This document shows positions 53,967 to 64,000 of a DNA stretch of 64,000 bases, piece by piece. The translations under genes were made by a program, and so were the position numbers. Position 1 is the first letter of the stretch. Every line of letters starts with the position of its first letter. The DNA is from Lepus europaeus (lineage: Eukaryota; Chordata; Mammalia; Lagomorpha; Leporidae), in NCBI RefSeq assembly GCF_033115175.1, contig NC_084836.1:68185297-68249296 (forward strand). Direction: 5' to 3'. The notes below the pieces were generated by a model, which was not told where the DNA came from, searched no databases, and worked only from the letters and a program-made list of their open reading frames with translations.

Positions 53967-55499
53967 CCAGCTGACCCTTGGAGCCCCTCCCCATGACTCA
54001 GGGCAAAGCTGAATCCAGCAGCCGAGGCAGCTGTGACTGTTCCCAGCAGCAAGAGGGGACAGGAGGGGGCCGTGACACAGAGGTCCTCTCTGCAGAGGCC
54101 ACCCATGGCAGCAGTCTGAGAGCGCTGGGGCAGCAGGCAGGCTGTCCAGGTCGGGAAATGAGGGGGCTCCGGGGGCCAGCACCAGTTCTGCTGCTCCCCG
54201 AGCCTCAGAGCTGCTCTGCGAAGTCCTCGAAGCCCCCACTTGTAAGACGTGAAGGCTCCCGAGACCCTCTCTCCCTGTTGGGGAAGCGTGGCTGGGGGAA
54301 GAAGGCTGGGCAAGTGACAAGATGCATGGGGCCAGACGGCAGGGAGACCCCAGCCATGCCAGAGCCCCAGGACCCAGCCGGGAGCAGGCTGTGTCCCCTG
54401 AGCACAGACAGGGCCCCCGGGCCAGGCCCCACAGGGCACACACTCGTCGTCACCGAGGTGCCGAGGTGAGAAGTGGCCGATGAGCAAGGGCACGGTGGCG
54501 GCTGGGATTAGCGCCAGGTCCTGGGCTGCCCGGCGGGCTGGCAGGTTCTTGGCCGCTTCACAGCTGCTGAGCTGCACCTGTCCAGCCGCCCCTGCCCCGC
54601 CCCTCCCAGCCCCTCTCACAGGCACCCAGTGGGTTCCCTTCTCTGGGAGAGAAACTGGGGACCCCGCCCAAGCCCTGGGCAAGGAGGGCAGAACTCGAGC
54701 ATGGGAAGGGCAAGAGAGGCCAGAATCACCCCCACCCACCCACAGGAGCCCCCGAGTTCCCAGTAACACTGCTGAGCAGAGCAGGCTTCCCGGCTCAGCC
54801 CCTGTGGCTCTGCCGGGAGGTGGCCTTGGCCCGGAGTTACCTTCTCCTTTGGACCACCCAGGCCCTTTCCTCCATATGGTTCCTGTCCTTGGCGAGACGC
54901 AGGCAGGAGACCCAGATGGAGCCCCCGCAGCTGGGAACCCTCAGCCCCACTTCCTGGGGCTACGTGCTCCTGAGGCCCCCCAGCTGCTGGGAGCCAGGCC
55001 ATCCGCATAACCCACCCACCCACCCCCACCCCAACACGCACAACACACCAAGTCCTGGCCCCGAGGGGGCCTGGTGCACCTCCCCCCACCCATGGCCATC
55101 CAGCCACACTCCCGGCCAGAGCAGGCAGAAAGGAGCCTTACCCAGAGCCCGCCTGGGAAGAGGCAGAGGGGCAGGGGTCCCCTAAAACCTGGACGCGGCC
55201 GGGGGCAGGCTCACTGACCCTCTTCCGCCTCTGTTCCCAGGAAAAGAACAAGAGGGTGGGGAGGGGACACTCAGGAGGGGGGAGGGGCGCTCCTTGGTGG
55301 ATCCCAGCATGGCCCCCTCCCTCCCGGGCTCAGCTGGGACCAAAGCCACCCAGGAGCTGACTCCCCAAGGGGCCTCTTCAATGAGTGCTCAATGGCGTGG
55401 CTGCCACTCGCCCTGTGCCCAGCCCTCTCACCTGTGTGGGGCACCCCGGAGCCTCTGGGCTGAGTCCAGGCTGCCCCGAGGCCGCCGCCCAGGGCAGGC

Positions 55500-55986
<487 letters not shown>

Positions 55987-57231
55987 TCATGCAAACACAG
56001 CGAGCCGGCCCCAGGCGCCCCTGCCCCAAGGAATCTCCCCAGCCAGGAAGGCAAACAGGAGGCAGCACCTCCCTGCAGCCCCATCCTAGCTGCTAGCTGG
56101 GGCGCATCCCCTCTGAGCAGGACACAGGACAAGGGCGCCGCCCTTCTGGGACTTTCCTGGCCCAAAGCGCTCCACTCTACCCTGCCCCATCAGCCCCTGA
56201 GGGGCCTCCGGCAGCCTGGGGGAACAGTTCAGACCGGGGCCACCAGGCCTCCCACCCCAACCCTTGTATAAACCGGTCCCCTAACTCAGGGGAATCCCAG
56301 TGCCAGGAGGGAGGGCCAGGACTGTCCTGTCCACCAGGCAGCCTGCCGCCAGCTGCTTGTCCCCCAGCCAGGCCACTCCGGGAAAGCTGGGACAGACGCT
56401 CGCCCCTCGGGCCAGGTCTAAGGAATCCCGCAGCTGGCCTCTGCTCCCCTTCTGCTCACACGCACCTGGGCCAGCCGAGTCCTCGGAACGATCAGATCAG
56501 CCAAAGGCCGCGTGGAAGGTCACGCGCGGGCGGGGACTTGCTGGGGGCCGTCCCCAGCTCCTGGCCCCCCAACCCCCTGAGGCCTCACACAGGACCAGCA
56601 ACACCCATGGAACCTCAGGCACAAACGCCCCATGGCCAAGAGCAGCTTCACAGGAGAAAACCACATCCACGCCTCCCAGCCTCCCAGCCTCCGAGCCTGC
56701 GCCACACCAGCTCCCCACCCCAAGCTCCCTTAGCGGCCCTCACACACAACTCCATCTGCTCAGAACTGCCCCAGGGAGCCAAAAGCCATCGTAACATCCG
56801 GACCCAGTCAGCACATGCACAGCACCCACTGGAGATTCTGCCTGTGCCCGTGGAACTCGCCAAGGGCAAGGCCCCGGTCAGCACGAGGCCAGCCTGCCTG
56901 GAGGAAGCCCAGGCCCCAGCTGGCCAACCGGAGACATCCACACGGAGCTGCCACCCCAGGCACTCGGGGACCTGCGCATGTGCTGTGGCCACAGGGCCTT
57001 CCCCGGCCAGGGAAGAGAAAAGCCACGCATCCGGACCCCACGGCTTCAGTCCGGGGCTGCAGGGTCGCGTCTGGCTGGGCGACCCCTGCCTGTGTGGCTC
57101 TCCAGCCACCGAGGGCACCCCCGGTGTGTAAGCCCGTCACACTCACGCCCTCGCAGGAACACTGGAAGGGCTGACGTCTGGGGCCAAACACCGCCGGGGA
57201 GGACGGCTCAACCCAAACTCGCACTCTCAAC

Positions 57232-57237
57232 TTTATT
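57232..57237 (-). terminator. ATG101: ATG101 poly(A) signal AATAAA
   Basis: 'tttatt' on the + strand, 150 bp past the ATG101 stop on the - strand, giving a short 3' UTR. It is preceded by 'cactgggtcggg' and followed by 'gttgagagtgcgagtttggg', a GT-rich element. Confidence 0.88.
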
Positions 57238-57386
57238 CCCCGACCCAGTGGCGTGCTTCCACGCGGGGACGGCAGAGAGCCCCGCAGGGGGTGTGTAGGA
57301 CGCGGCCTCTGGCAGCAGCCCCCTCGGCGGCGCCCCGAGTTTGCCGGTGCGGGTCCCAGCGGGAGCTCCCTGGGCTCCGGCCAGGG

Positions 57387-57791
57387 CTACAGAGCCAGGG
57401 TGTCCTTGATGAGCCTGCGCATGGTGGTGGTGACGGAAGTGCCCAGGGCGTCGGTGATCTGGAAGGAGATCTTGTACAGGTAGGGCTGCACGTCCCGCAG
57501 GCCCGTGTCGAACACGTTGTCCACCTCGGACTGCGTGGGCATCTTGGGCAGGTACTCGTGCCGGTTCATCACCTCCACCACGTTGGTCACCTTCTCGCAC
57601 AGCCTCTCGCCCACCTTCTCCCGGCAGATCTGCCGCTCCTGCTCCGTGGCCAGGGCCACCACGTGCACCTTCACCGTCCACACCTCCCACGGGATGCACT
57701 CGTCCGAGAAGGGCCAGCGGGACTTCTTCTTCTGGTAGAACTCCAGGGACATCTGCCCCAGCCCGTCCCCACCGGAGCTGCGCAGGGCCTC
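57387..57791 (-). CDS. ATG101: ATG101 coding exon 2 (last)
   Basis: 405 nt including the stop, residues 85-218. It carries the WPF finger and most of the HORMA core (for example [20 protein letters not shown]). Confidence 0.96.
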   Translation of the reverse strand, partial: EALRSSGGDGLGQMSLEFYQKKKSRWPFSDECIPWEVWTVKVHVVALATEQERQICREKVGERLCEKVTNVVEVMNRHEYLPKMPTQSEVDNVFDTGLRDVQPYLYKISFQITDALGTSVTTTMRRLIKDTLAL

Positions 57792-58801
57792 CTGGGGGGA
57801 GAGGGGGCACACGATGAGCAGGAACACAGCCGGCCCCCCGGGGAAGTGCTCTCCCAGCCCCCGCCCGAGGGAACAGGATTTGTGTGAAGTGACGGAGCAA
57901 ACTGAGCAGACCTATCTCCTAGCCCAGCAGGGATTGGTGCTACGGGGGGCCGGCTTCCTGTATCTGAGCGCCAGTCTGAGTGCCAGCTGCTCCATTTCCG
58001 ATGCAGCTTCCTGCTAACGCGCGCCCTGGGAGGCAGCGGACGCAGGCTCATGTCGTTGGAGCCCGGCCACCCACACGGGACAGGGTTCCTGGCTCCCAGT
58101 TCTGGCCTGGCCCAGCCCGGGCCACTACAGGAGTCTAAGGAGTAAACCAGGTGGACAGGCTTGTAAAAATATCAAAATATCTACCCATGGAAACAGGGAA
58201 ACACTGCACATCTGAATGGAGGTGGAGTTAACAAGCACACACCCACTCCCTCTTCCCGAGTGAGGCACGGTTAGCACTGTGGCCTGGCCGTTCCACACAG
58301 GCCCGCGCCCCCACAGCCACACTGCCACAGGGACCCCCTCCCCACCACGGAGCCACCCGGGGAGACAAAGGCAGAAGCCCGCAGAGACAGCCAAGAGCCG
58401 GGGCTTCCCCTGGACACAGCCGTTCCCTCCCTAAGCCCCTGGGGCCCCAAGAGCAGCTCCAAAGGCACCAGCTCTGCAGATCAAAAGAACCCAGCGCACG
58501 CGCACCCATGCACAGAACAAGGGGCACTCAGGGACCCCTGCGCCCCTACCTTGAACTCCCCGACAACCTTGCGCAGGGCGCGGTCCAGCTCATCAGAGGA
58601 CACGCGCACGTAGGTGAAGTCGATGAAGTCGCAGTCGACGTCCTGGGTGCCCACGGTGCCAATGGAGTAGGTGCCCTCCTTCTTGTAGTGGAACTTGCCC
58701 GTGCTGCGGTGCAGCAGCACCGTGTGCAGCACAGCCAGCATGGCCTCCTCCACCTGCCGGCCCTCCACCGTCACCTCCAGCACCTCCGAGCGACAGTTCA
58801 T
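57387..58801 (-). CDS. ATG101: ATG101, autophagy-related protein 101
   Basis: HORMA-fold subunit of the ULK1-ATG13-FIP200-ATG101 complex that starts autophagosome formation; it binds and stabilises ATG13. The two coding exons are 58801 down to 58550 (residues 1-84, [20 protein letters not shown] to RKVVGEFK) and 57791 down to 57387 (residues 85-218, [14 protein letters not shown] to LIKDTLAL, stop TAG). The 758-bp intron (57792-58549) is GT-AG: AAG|gtaggg at the donor and ctctccccccag at the acceptor. Length is 218 residues, the same as I recall for the human protein. The 'WF finger' residues Trp110-Pro-Phe112 that recruit downstream factors are intact ([11 protein letters not shown]). Near-identity to the human sequence as I remember it implies strong constraint. 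At least one 5' noncoding exon is expected in the CpG island 1.5-2 kb upstream. Confidence 0.97.
57935..58170 (+). mobile_element. Old CSINE in the ATG101 intron
   Basis: 'ggggccggcttcctgtatct', 'gagtgccagctgctccattt', 'cgcgccctgggaggcagcgg' and 'ctaaggagtaaaccaggtgg' trace an old-subfamily copy, antisense to ATG101, with the tail eroded. Confidence 0.75.
58550..58801 (-). CDS. ATG101: ATG101 coding exon 1
   Basis: 252 nt, residues 1-84, phase 0 end. The ATG at 58801 is preceded on the - strand by a GCCGCCGCC run ending CAGG. Confidence 0.96.
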
Positions 58802-59262
58802 CCTGCGGCGGCGGCGGCCCCACCAGGGTGGGCCAACCTGCCAGAGGCGCCCGGGTCAGCACAGCCCTGCTCTGCACCCAGCTGCGCGTTACCAGACCAC
58901 GCTCAGCAGGGGTTTGCAATCCCACAGGCCGCCCAAGCTTGGCGCCCGCTCCCGGGACAGCAGCTAAGAGGCACTGGCCGTGCACAGGCAGGCACAGCCC
59001 TGCCCTGGGGAAGCTGGCCGGGTGGAAGGCAGGAGGCAAACGTCGTGGGGCCGGGAAAGACTGGAGGATGGTCTTGGGGACCCCGAATGGGCTCTGAGGA
59101 GAACGTAGTGACCAGCCAGGTGCCGTCACTGCGTGCAGACCAAGTCTGTGCGTTACCCCTGGCTACAGAGCACAGGACGACTTGGAGCTACTCTGGAGTC
59201 ACACGCTGCTTTGAGAACTCAAAGGAAGTCTTGAAGACGGAGCTTTTAAAAAGCTGACTCTC

Positions 59263-59597
59263 GGCTGGCGCCGCGGCTCACTAGGCTAATCCTCCGCCTT
59301 GCGGCGCCGGCACACCGGGTTCTAGTCCCGGTCAGGGCACCAGATTCTGTCCCGGTTGCCCCTCTTCCAGGCCAGCTCTCTGCTGTGGCCAGAGGGTGCA
59401 GTGGAGGATGGCCCAAGTGCTTGGGCCCTGCACCCCATGGGAGACCAGGATAAGCACCTGGCTCCTGCCATCGGATCAGCGTGGTGCGCTGGCCGCGGCG
59501 GCCATTGGAGGGTGAACCAACGGCAAAGGAAGACCTTTCTCTCTGTCTCTCTCTCACTATCCACTCTGCCTGTCAAAAAAAAAAAAAAAAGAAAAAA
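59263..59597 (+). mobile_element. Young CSINE with TSD in the ATG101 5' UTR intron
   Basis: 'ggctggcgccgcggctcact' subfamily, full length, tail of A runs with one G. The 15-bp duplication 'aaaaagctgactctc' lies at 59248-59262 and 59598-59612. Antisense to ATG101. Confidence 0.96.
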
Positions 59598-60189
59598 AAA
59601 AAGCTGACTCTCTGAGCGAGGCATGCACACGCACCCCAGATCTCCCAGGTTTCCAGGGCCACCCAGACTCCGGGGAAGACCCTGCAACTGGGTGAGGGCC
59701 GGGGGTGAGGGGTGAGGGGCGTCGATCTCGGGCAAGTGTTCACCAGGTATTGGCCATTTGTTATCCTACGGCTAATATTAGCCAGGACACGACGTTACCC
59801 TACGGCTGGCGGGAGGGAGGGATCAGCGGCAAGGAGAGATCGGACTCCAGAACCAAACAGGAGTGCAGACGGAGAGGCCCAGGGCTGGACAGACAGTCCG
59901 CCTCCTCCCACAGGCGACCACCGCCTCCGCACAGCTCGCGTCGGCCCAGCCCCGCGGTGTCCCGCCGCCCTCCCTTCCACAGCTCCCCCTCTCGCCACCC
60001 CCATGCCCCAGTCCCCTTCTCACAGCAGCCATGTTTGGTCCGTAAAGCACCTGCTGTACCCCAGGACCCCCCTACCAGCGAGCAGGGCGCGGGACGACTC
60101 CTCCCCCAGCCGCTTCCCCCGGGGCCAACTCGGAGCCACGGGCACCCGGACGCCCACCGTGTGCTCAGCCTGGCCTCAGGCCCCTTCCC

Positions 60190-60960
60190 CGCTCCCACCT
60201 CCTCCCGCTAAACAGCCCTCCGGCCCCGCGGGGCGCATCCAACAACCCCGCCCGGGTCCGGCTCCTCTCATCGCCCCGCCCCCACGAACCTGCGCACTCC
60301 CGGCAGCAAGGGGACAGCGGACTCCCGGGCTGTCTCGGGGACGGCGCCCCGCGCCCAGCCTCACCGGACTCCGAAGTTCGCGGCGCGTTAGCTGCGGCAC
60401 CAGACCACCGCGGCCACAGACGGCGCCGGCGCCGGAAGCCAGCTCCGGACCCCGGACCAGCCGCCGCGCCGGGACGGTTCCACCTGTGCCGCGGCCTCCG
60501 GCGGGGGGGAGGCGTCCGGTTCGACCGAGCCCACCTGGAACGCGGCGCTCAGATCTTCTGTACAATCACCTTGGCGCACAGCCGCAGTCCTTTTCTTCTG
60601 TGAAAACTGAATTCTACTTTTTTCTGGGTTCTCTCTCGGATTTTAAAAATTTAATGGTGAGGTGTTCCCCCCCCCCGATTGGACGAATCCATTCACCCTT
60701 TACCACAGAGAATGTTGTTGTGCTTCGGCTGGAACGACGTACTTCCGCCATAGAGATAGGCGGGAAGGAGCGGCCGGCTGGGCTCCGCGCTGCCTCCGCC
60801 GGCGGAGAGGAGTCGGGGCGGCGAGCCGGCCTTGGGGTCCCAGACCCCGGCCGTGCTGAGACCGGGAAGGGGTCTCGGGGAGGTTGCGTATGCGGCCGAC
60901 CGGACGGCAGAGCTGGAGCGTGTATCACAGGCTCCCCCGGCCGGGAACCCACATGAAGAT
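60190..60960 (-). promoter_or_regulatory. ATG101: ATG101 CpG-island promoter
   Basis: High CpG density over some 750 bp upstream of ATG101. Read on the - strand, GCGGAAGT (ETS type) lies at about 60741-60748 and a CCAAT box at about 60674-60678, an arrangement usual for housekeeping promoters. No TATA box. By spacing, a start site around 60,600 would fit, but this is inference. Confidence 0.75.
60535..60610 (-). other. ATG101: Candidate ATG101 noncoding first exon
   Basis: A strong donor CCAG|gtgggc on the - strand ends an exon at 60535. It lies 140 bp downstream of the CCAAT box. Other usable donors exist at 60365 (CCG|gtgagg) and near 60482, so the exon end is not settled. Confidence 0.35.
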
Positions 60961-61109
60961 GCTGGAGCAAGGATCTTGTCGCTGAGCGCTCACTTCAGCC
61001 AGCAGCAACCCTTGGCAGCCTGCCGCGACGGTTCTTGTAAGTCTGGCAATTCCGCCATCGCTTGTCGGAGGCCCTTGGCATTCGAGTTCCCGCTGCATAG
61101 ACAGGAAGC

Positions 61110-61335
61110 TGCTAAACAGGACGCCCACATCCCTTAGGGGAGTGCCTAGGTTCGAGTCCCAGCCCCGCCGCGGACCCCAGCTTCCGGCTGGGAGGTGGCA
61201 GGTGCTGTCTCAGGTGGTTGGGACACCTGGATGGAGCTCTCCATTCCCTGTGTGGCGCGCCTTTGGGGAGCGAACCCGTGGCTGGAAGCTCCCTCTCTCC
61301 GTCTCCCCGTCCTGTGCTTGTCAAATTCTAGCAAA
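61110..61335 (+). mobile_element. Old CSINE fragment
   Basis: 'aggacgcccacatcccttag', 'cctaggttcgagtcccagcc', 'tgggacacctggatggagct' and 'tttggggagcgaacccgtgg', an old-subfamily body without the tail. Confidence 0.75.
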
Positions 61336-61598
61336 CGAAGAAGTCCACACCTTGCGACCTGTGAAGTGGTAGGGATATGGGTTCTGAGCCCTTGGAAACT
61401 TCCTGGGGACACCTTTGTTTCTATTTGTAGATTGCAAGTCCAGGGTAAAGCGGGCATTGTCGGTGTCTCTATTAATGCCCCCACTTCCTCCAGGAGGCAC
61501 TGCTGAGCTACTTGCTTAGGGGTTAGACTTCATCTCCCAAAACGACAGATCACATTTGTTGAGTGGGATTAAAAAGAGCTTTAAAAAAATTATTTCTT

Positions 61599-61857
61599 GG
61601 GACCGGTACTGTGGCATAGCGGGTAAAGCCGCCGCCTTCAGTGCCGGCATCCCATATGGGCGCTGGCTTGAGTCCCGGCTGCTCCACTTCCGGTCCAGCT
61701 CTCTGCTGTGGCCTGGGAAAGCAGTAGAAGATGGCCTAAGTGCTTGTGCCCCTGCATCCACGTGGGAGACCCGGAAGGAGCTCCTGGCTCCTGGCTTCGG
61801 ATGGGCGCAGCTCCAGCCTAGTTGCGGCCAATTGGGAAGTGAACCAGAGGATGGAAG

Positions 61858-61897
<40 letters not shown>

Positions 61898-61947
61898 CTC
61901 TTTGTCTGTGTAACTCTGCCTTTCAAATAAATAAATACATATTTTTT
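61599..61947 (+). mobile_element. CSINE nested in another CSINE, with TSD
   Basis: 'gggaccggtactgtggcata' head, full body, 30-bp (TC)n tract, 'caaataaataaatacatatt' tail. The 15-bp duplication 'aaaaaattatttctt' is at 61584-61598 and 61948-61962. Confidence 0.95.
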
Positions 61948-62205
61948 AAAAAATTATTTCTTTATTTGAAAGGCAGAGTTACGCAGAGACTTTGCATCCA
62001 CTGGTTGCCCCTCACACCCCCATCTCCCTCCCCCAGCCACTTCAGCCATAGCTGGGCCAGGGGCCGGGGGCCCAAGCACTGGAGCCATCTTCAGCTGCCT
62101 TCCCAGGCACATTAACAGGAAGCCAGGTCAGAAGCAGAACAGCAGAGACTCGAACCTGGGATGCCGGGGCAGCAAGTGGCAGCTTGGTGCAAATCAACCG
62201 TAGGA
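61948..62205 (-). mobile_element. CSINE hosting the nested copy
   Basis: 'ttatttgaaaggcagagtta' tail start, old-type body ('cacattaacaggaagccagg') to 'gcaagtggcagcttggtgca'. Its outermost tail sequence remains at 61583-61598, on the far side of the nested element. Confidence 0.85.
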
Positions 62206-62211
62206 GGTAGT

Positions 62212-62300
62212 TAAGACACTGACAGTGCTGGAGCTTGCGTGCTTGCCCAGGGTCAGGCAGGAAGTGACGGCACCTGGGCCTTAAACCCAGGGCTGCTTCC
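62212..62300 (-). mobile_element. MIR fragment
   Basis: 'gcttgcccagggtcaggcag' and 'ggccttaaacccagggctgc', the reverse-strand MIR core. Confidence 0.5.
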
Positions 62301-62309
62301 CACCTCAGA

Positions 62310-64000
62310 GCCCTCTTTCTGGCCTCTCCAGCCCAGGTCCTCCCCGGGTAGTGCCATCTCCAGCGCTGGCAAGTGCTTGGTGTCTGCTGGCCGGGTGGGA
62401 AATGCCTGGCTATGTCGCATTTGCCAGTTTCCTGCCATGGCCAAACTACGTGATGTCACTGAATTCAGAGTCCGGAAGGAATGAATGATTACATCTTGAA
62501 TCAGGGAGTACAGGTGGCTCCAGCACCCCCACTCCCACACACACCCAGTCCTTCCACACCCAGGTGCGCAAGCCCCTCCCCTGGCTGGCCTTCTCCCCCA
62601 AGTCTGTTTCCCCCACCCCATCTCGTTCCCCCAGCGGGCCCTGCTCATACTCAGAGCCCTCGCGCCTGTCCCAGGCCTGGGCAGCTCTCCCAGGAGAGCC
62701 TGGGAAAAGAGTAAGCTGCCTGCCCTGCAGCCCAGCAACCCTTCTGGGGGGGGGGGGTACCCAGAGCCCAGAGCCCACCAGGGACCGAGGGCAGTGATGA
62801 CCGCCTCTACCCCCAACACGCCTGTCACTGCCCCTGTCGTGACAGCAAAACCGAGCCTCAGTGGGTCTGGGAGCTCAGAGACAGCCCACGAGCTCCATGC
62901 AGGCAGGAGCCCCAGCACGCGGTGTGAAAAGAAACAGCAGCAGCTTTGTGGGGGTCAGAGGAGGCCGGGCTGGCGGCGACCGCTGTCATCCCAAAAAGAT
63001 GCCGGTGGCCTGGAACAGGAAGTGACACATTCAGAGTGACCAGGGGCCCCAGGCCCCGCTCCCAGCAGGCTGTGGGGAGTGAGACTCAGGTGGCCGTGGA
63101 GAGCATAGGACAGCAGCCCGAGGAGTCGGGCAGGGAAAGGCTGGCTCCAGGAAGGAGCTGAGCTTCCAGGGTGATTCCAGGAAGACTTTCTGGAGGAGGG
63201 GAGAGAGAAAGGCTGGGGGGGGGGGGGGCAGGACAAGCTCAACAAGGGTCAGAGCTGGAAGCCGGGTTCCCCAGCAGCAGACGCAAGGACAGCGTCTGGC
63301 CGACTTCTCGGCCGGAGCCCAGGGCCACGGCCAGCCCGGCGCACAGGCCCGCAGCAAGAGGCCCCTAGCGGGACCTTGAAGGCCAACCCAAGACCTTGGG
63401 AGGAGGCAGCTGGTTTCGGCCGGCCAGTGTGGCCTTGGATGGCCCCACCTCATCCTGGTGTGCGCCCAGGGGAGAGCCGAGCCCCGAAGCTGGCCCCGCA
63501 GGCCACCCCGGCTGCTGCAGAGCTGACCCCAGTGGCGTCACGGGGTGTGACTCAAGCCCCAGCGACAACAATAAGTGGCACTGACGTCAGGCTGGGGGCT
63601 CCTGACGGTGGCCAGCCTGGCCGGAGAGCCAGCACCCTCCCTGACCACTCCCAGCCGGGGGGTTAGGGCGCGGGGGCAAGGAAGACCAGCTGTCCCCTTC
63701 CGACTAATGCCCCCTGGGAACCCTGGGCAGGGGCTCCTCCGCCACCCACCCTTTCTGCAGTGTCACTCCCAGGCCCCGCCCTCCACAGCAGAGGAAATGG
63801 CTGGGCTGAGAGAGTGGCTGAAGGCGAGAGGCCGAGGCGTCTCCCAGCCTCATCAGGAGGAGCCGGAGGCCCCCCGACTGGACCCGCCCCGGGGCGGCAG
63901 GCCCGGCTCTCCTGATGACATGGGGGGGGGGGGGGGCTCTGTGCCACCACGGGGGTGGTTGGTGGGGGCCAGGCCTGTGTGTGTGTGCAGCCAAGTCGGG
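62310..64000. other. Flank toward NR4A1, no gene seen
   Basis: GC-rich unique sequence with G homopolymers at about 62749-62758, 63216-63228 and 63921-63934. A TGACTCA heptamer is at 63547. No exon of NR4A1 is recognisable. Confidence 0.45.

Noticed and set aside
53855-54769. 304-codon - strand frame between the SMIM41 stop and its candidate poly(A) signal
   Set aside because: It is GC-driven and overlaps the likely 3' UTR. It shows no domain, and the other strand carries equally long frames.
59712-60956. 414-codon + strand frame across the ATG101 CpG island
   Set aside because: Pro/Arg/Ser-rich translation of CpG-island DNA, antisense to the true promoter, with no recognisable domain.

Overview
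This is mammalian nuclear DNA, almost certainly from a lagomorph and most likely European rabbit. The window is scattered with about 30 copies of the lagomorph C-type tRNA-derived SINE (CSINE), in young and old subfamilies on both strands. It also carries old pan-mammalian MIR, L2 and L1 remnants. The species call rests on the SINEs. The locus call rests on proteins recognised from memory: it matches the human 12q13.13 segment between the type II keratin cluster and the NR4A1/ATG101 region, read in the opposite direction to the human reference.

Layout. (1) 1-3.0 kb is the upstream flank of KRT80, with two abutting CSINEs and a GC-rich, TATA-less promoter just before the first exon. (2) 3.1-21.4 kb is the complete KRT80 gene on the + strand: nine coding exons, all GT-AG introns, the canonical type II keratin exon sizes, a 452-residue product, a 1.6 kb 3' UTR and an AATAAA signal. 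(3) 21.4-53.9 kb holds no protein gene that I can support. It has CSINEs, an old L1 and L2, a 0.5 kb ACACAG-type satellite, an orphan CpG island near 28.7 kb, a second CpG-rich patch near 45.5-46.2 kb, and several CTCF-like motifs. (4) 53.9-60.8 kb carries two - strand genes in tandem: a single-exon 91-residue one-span membrane protein that I assign to SMIM41, and upstream of it ATG101 (218 residues, two coding exons, short 3' UTR, CpG-island promoter near 60.2-60.9 kb). (5) 60.9-64 kb is flank toward NR4A1, with a nested SINE pair and no gene.

KRT80 is an epithelial intermediate-filament protein. ATG101 is a HORMA-fold subunit of the ULK1 autophagy-initiation complex and is expected to be a housekeeping gene. 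They converge tail to tail across a 32 kb gap. The CTCF-like motifs point - in the 25-33 kb interval and + at 37 and 45 kb, the divergent layout expected of a domain boundary. That makes insulation of keratin from housekeeping chromatin the most testable regulatory idea here.

The oddest sequence-level observation is in KRT80 intron 4. A 47-bp block is an exact second copy of intron 3 sequence about 1.37 kb away, and it sits between 18-bp direct repeats, as if pasted in with a target duplication. No undescribed system of the phage or bacterial kind is present or expected.
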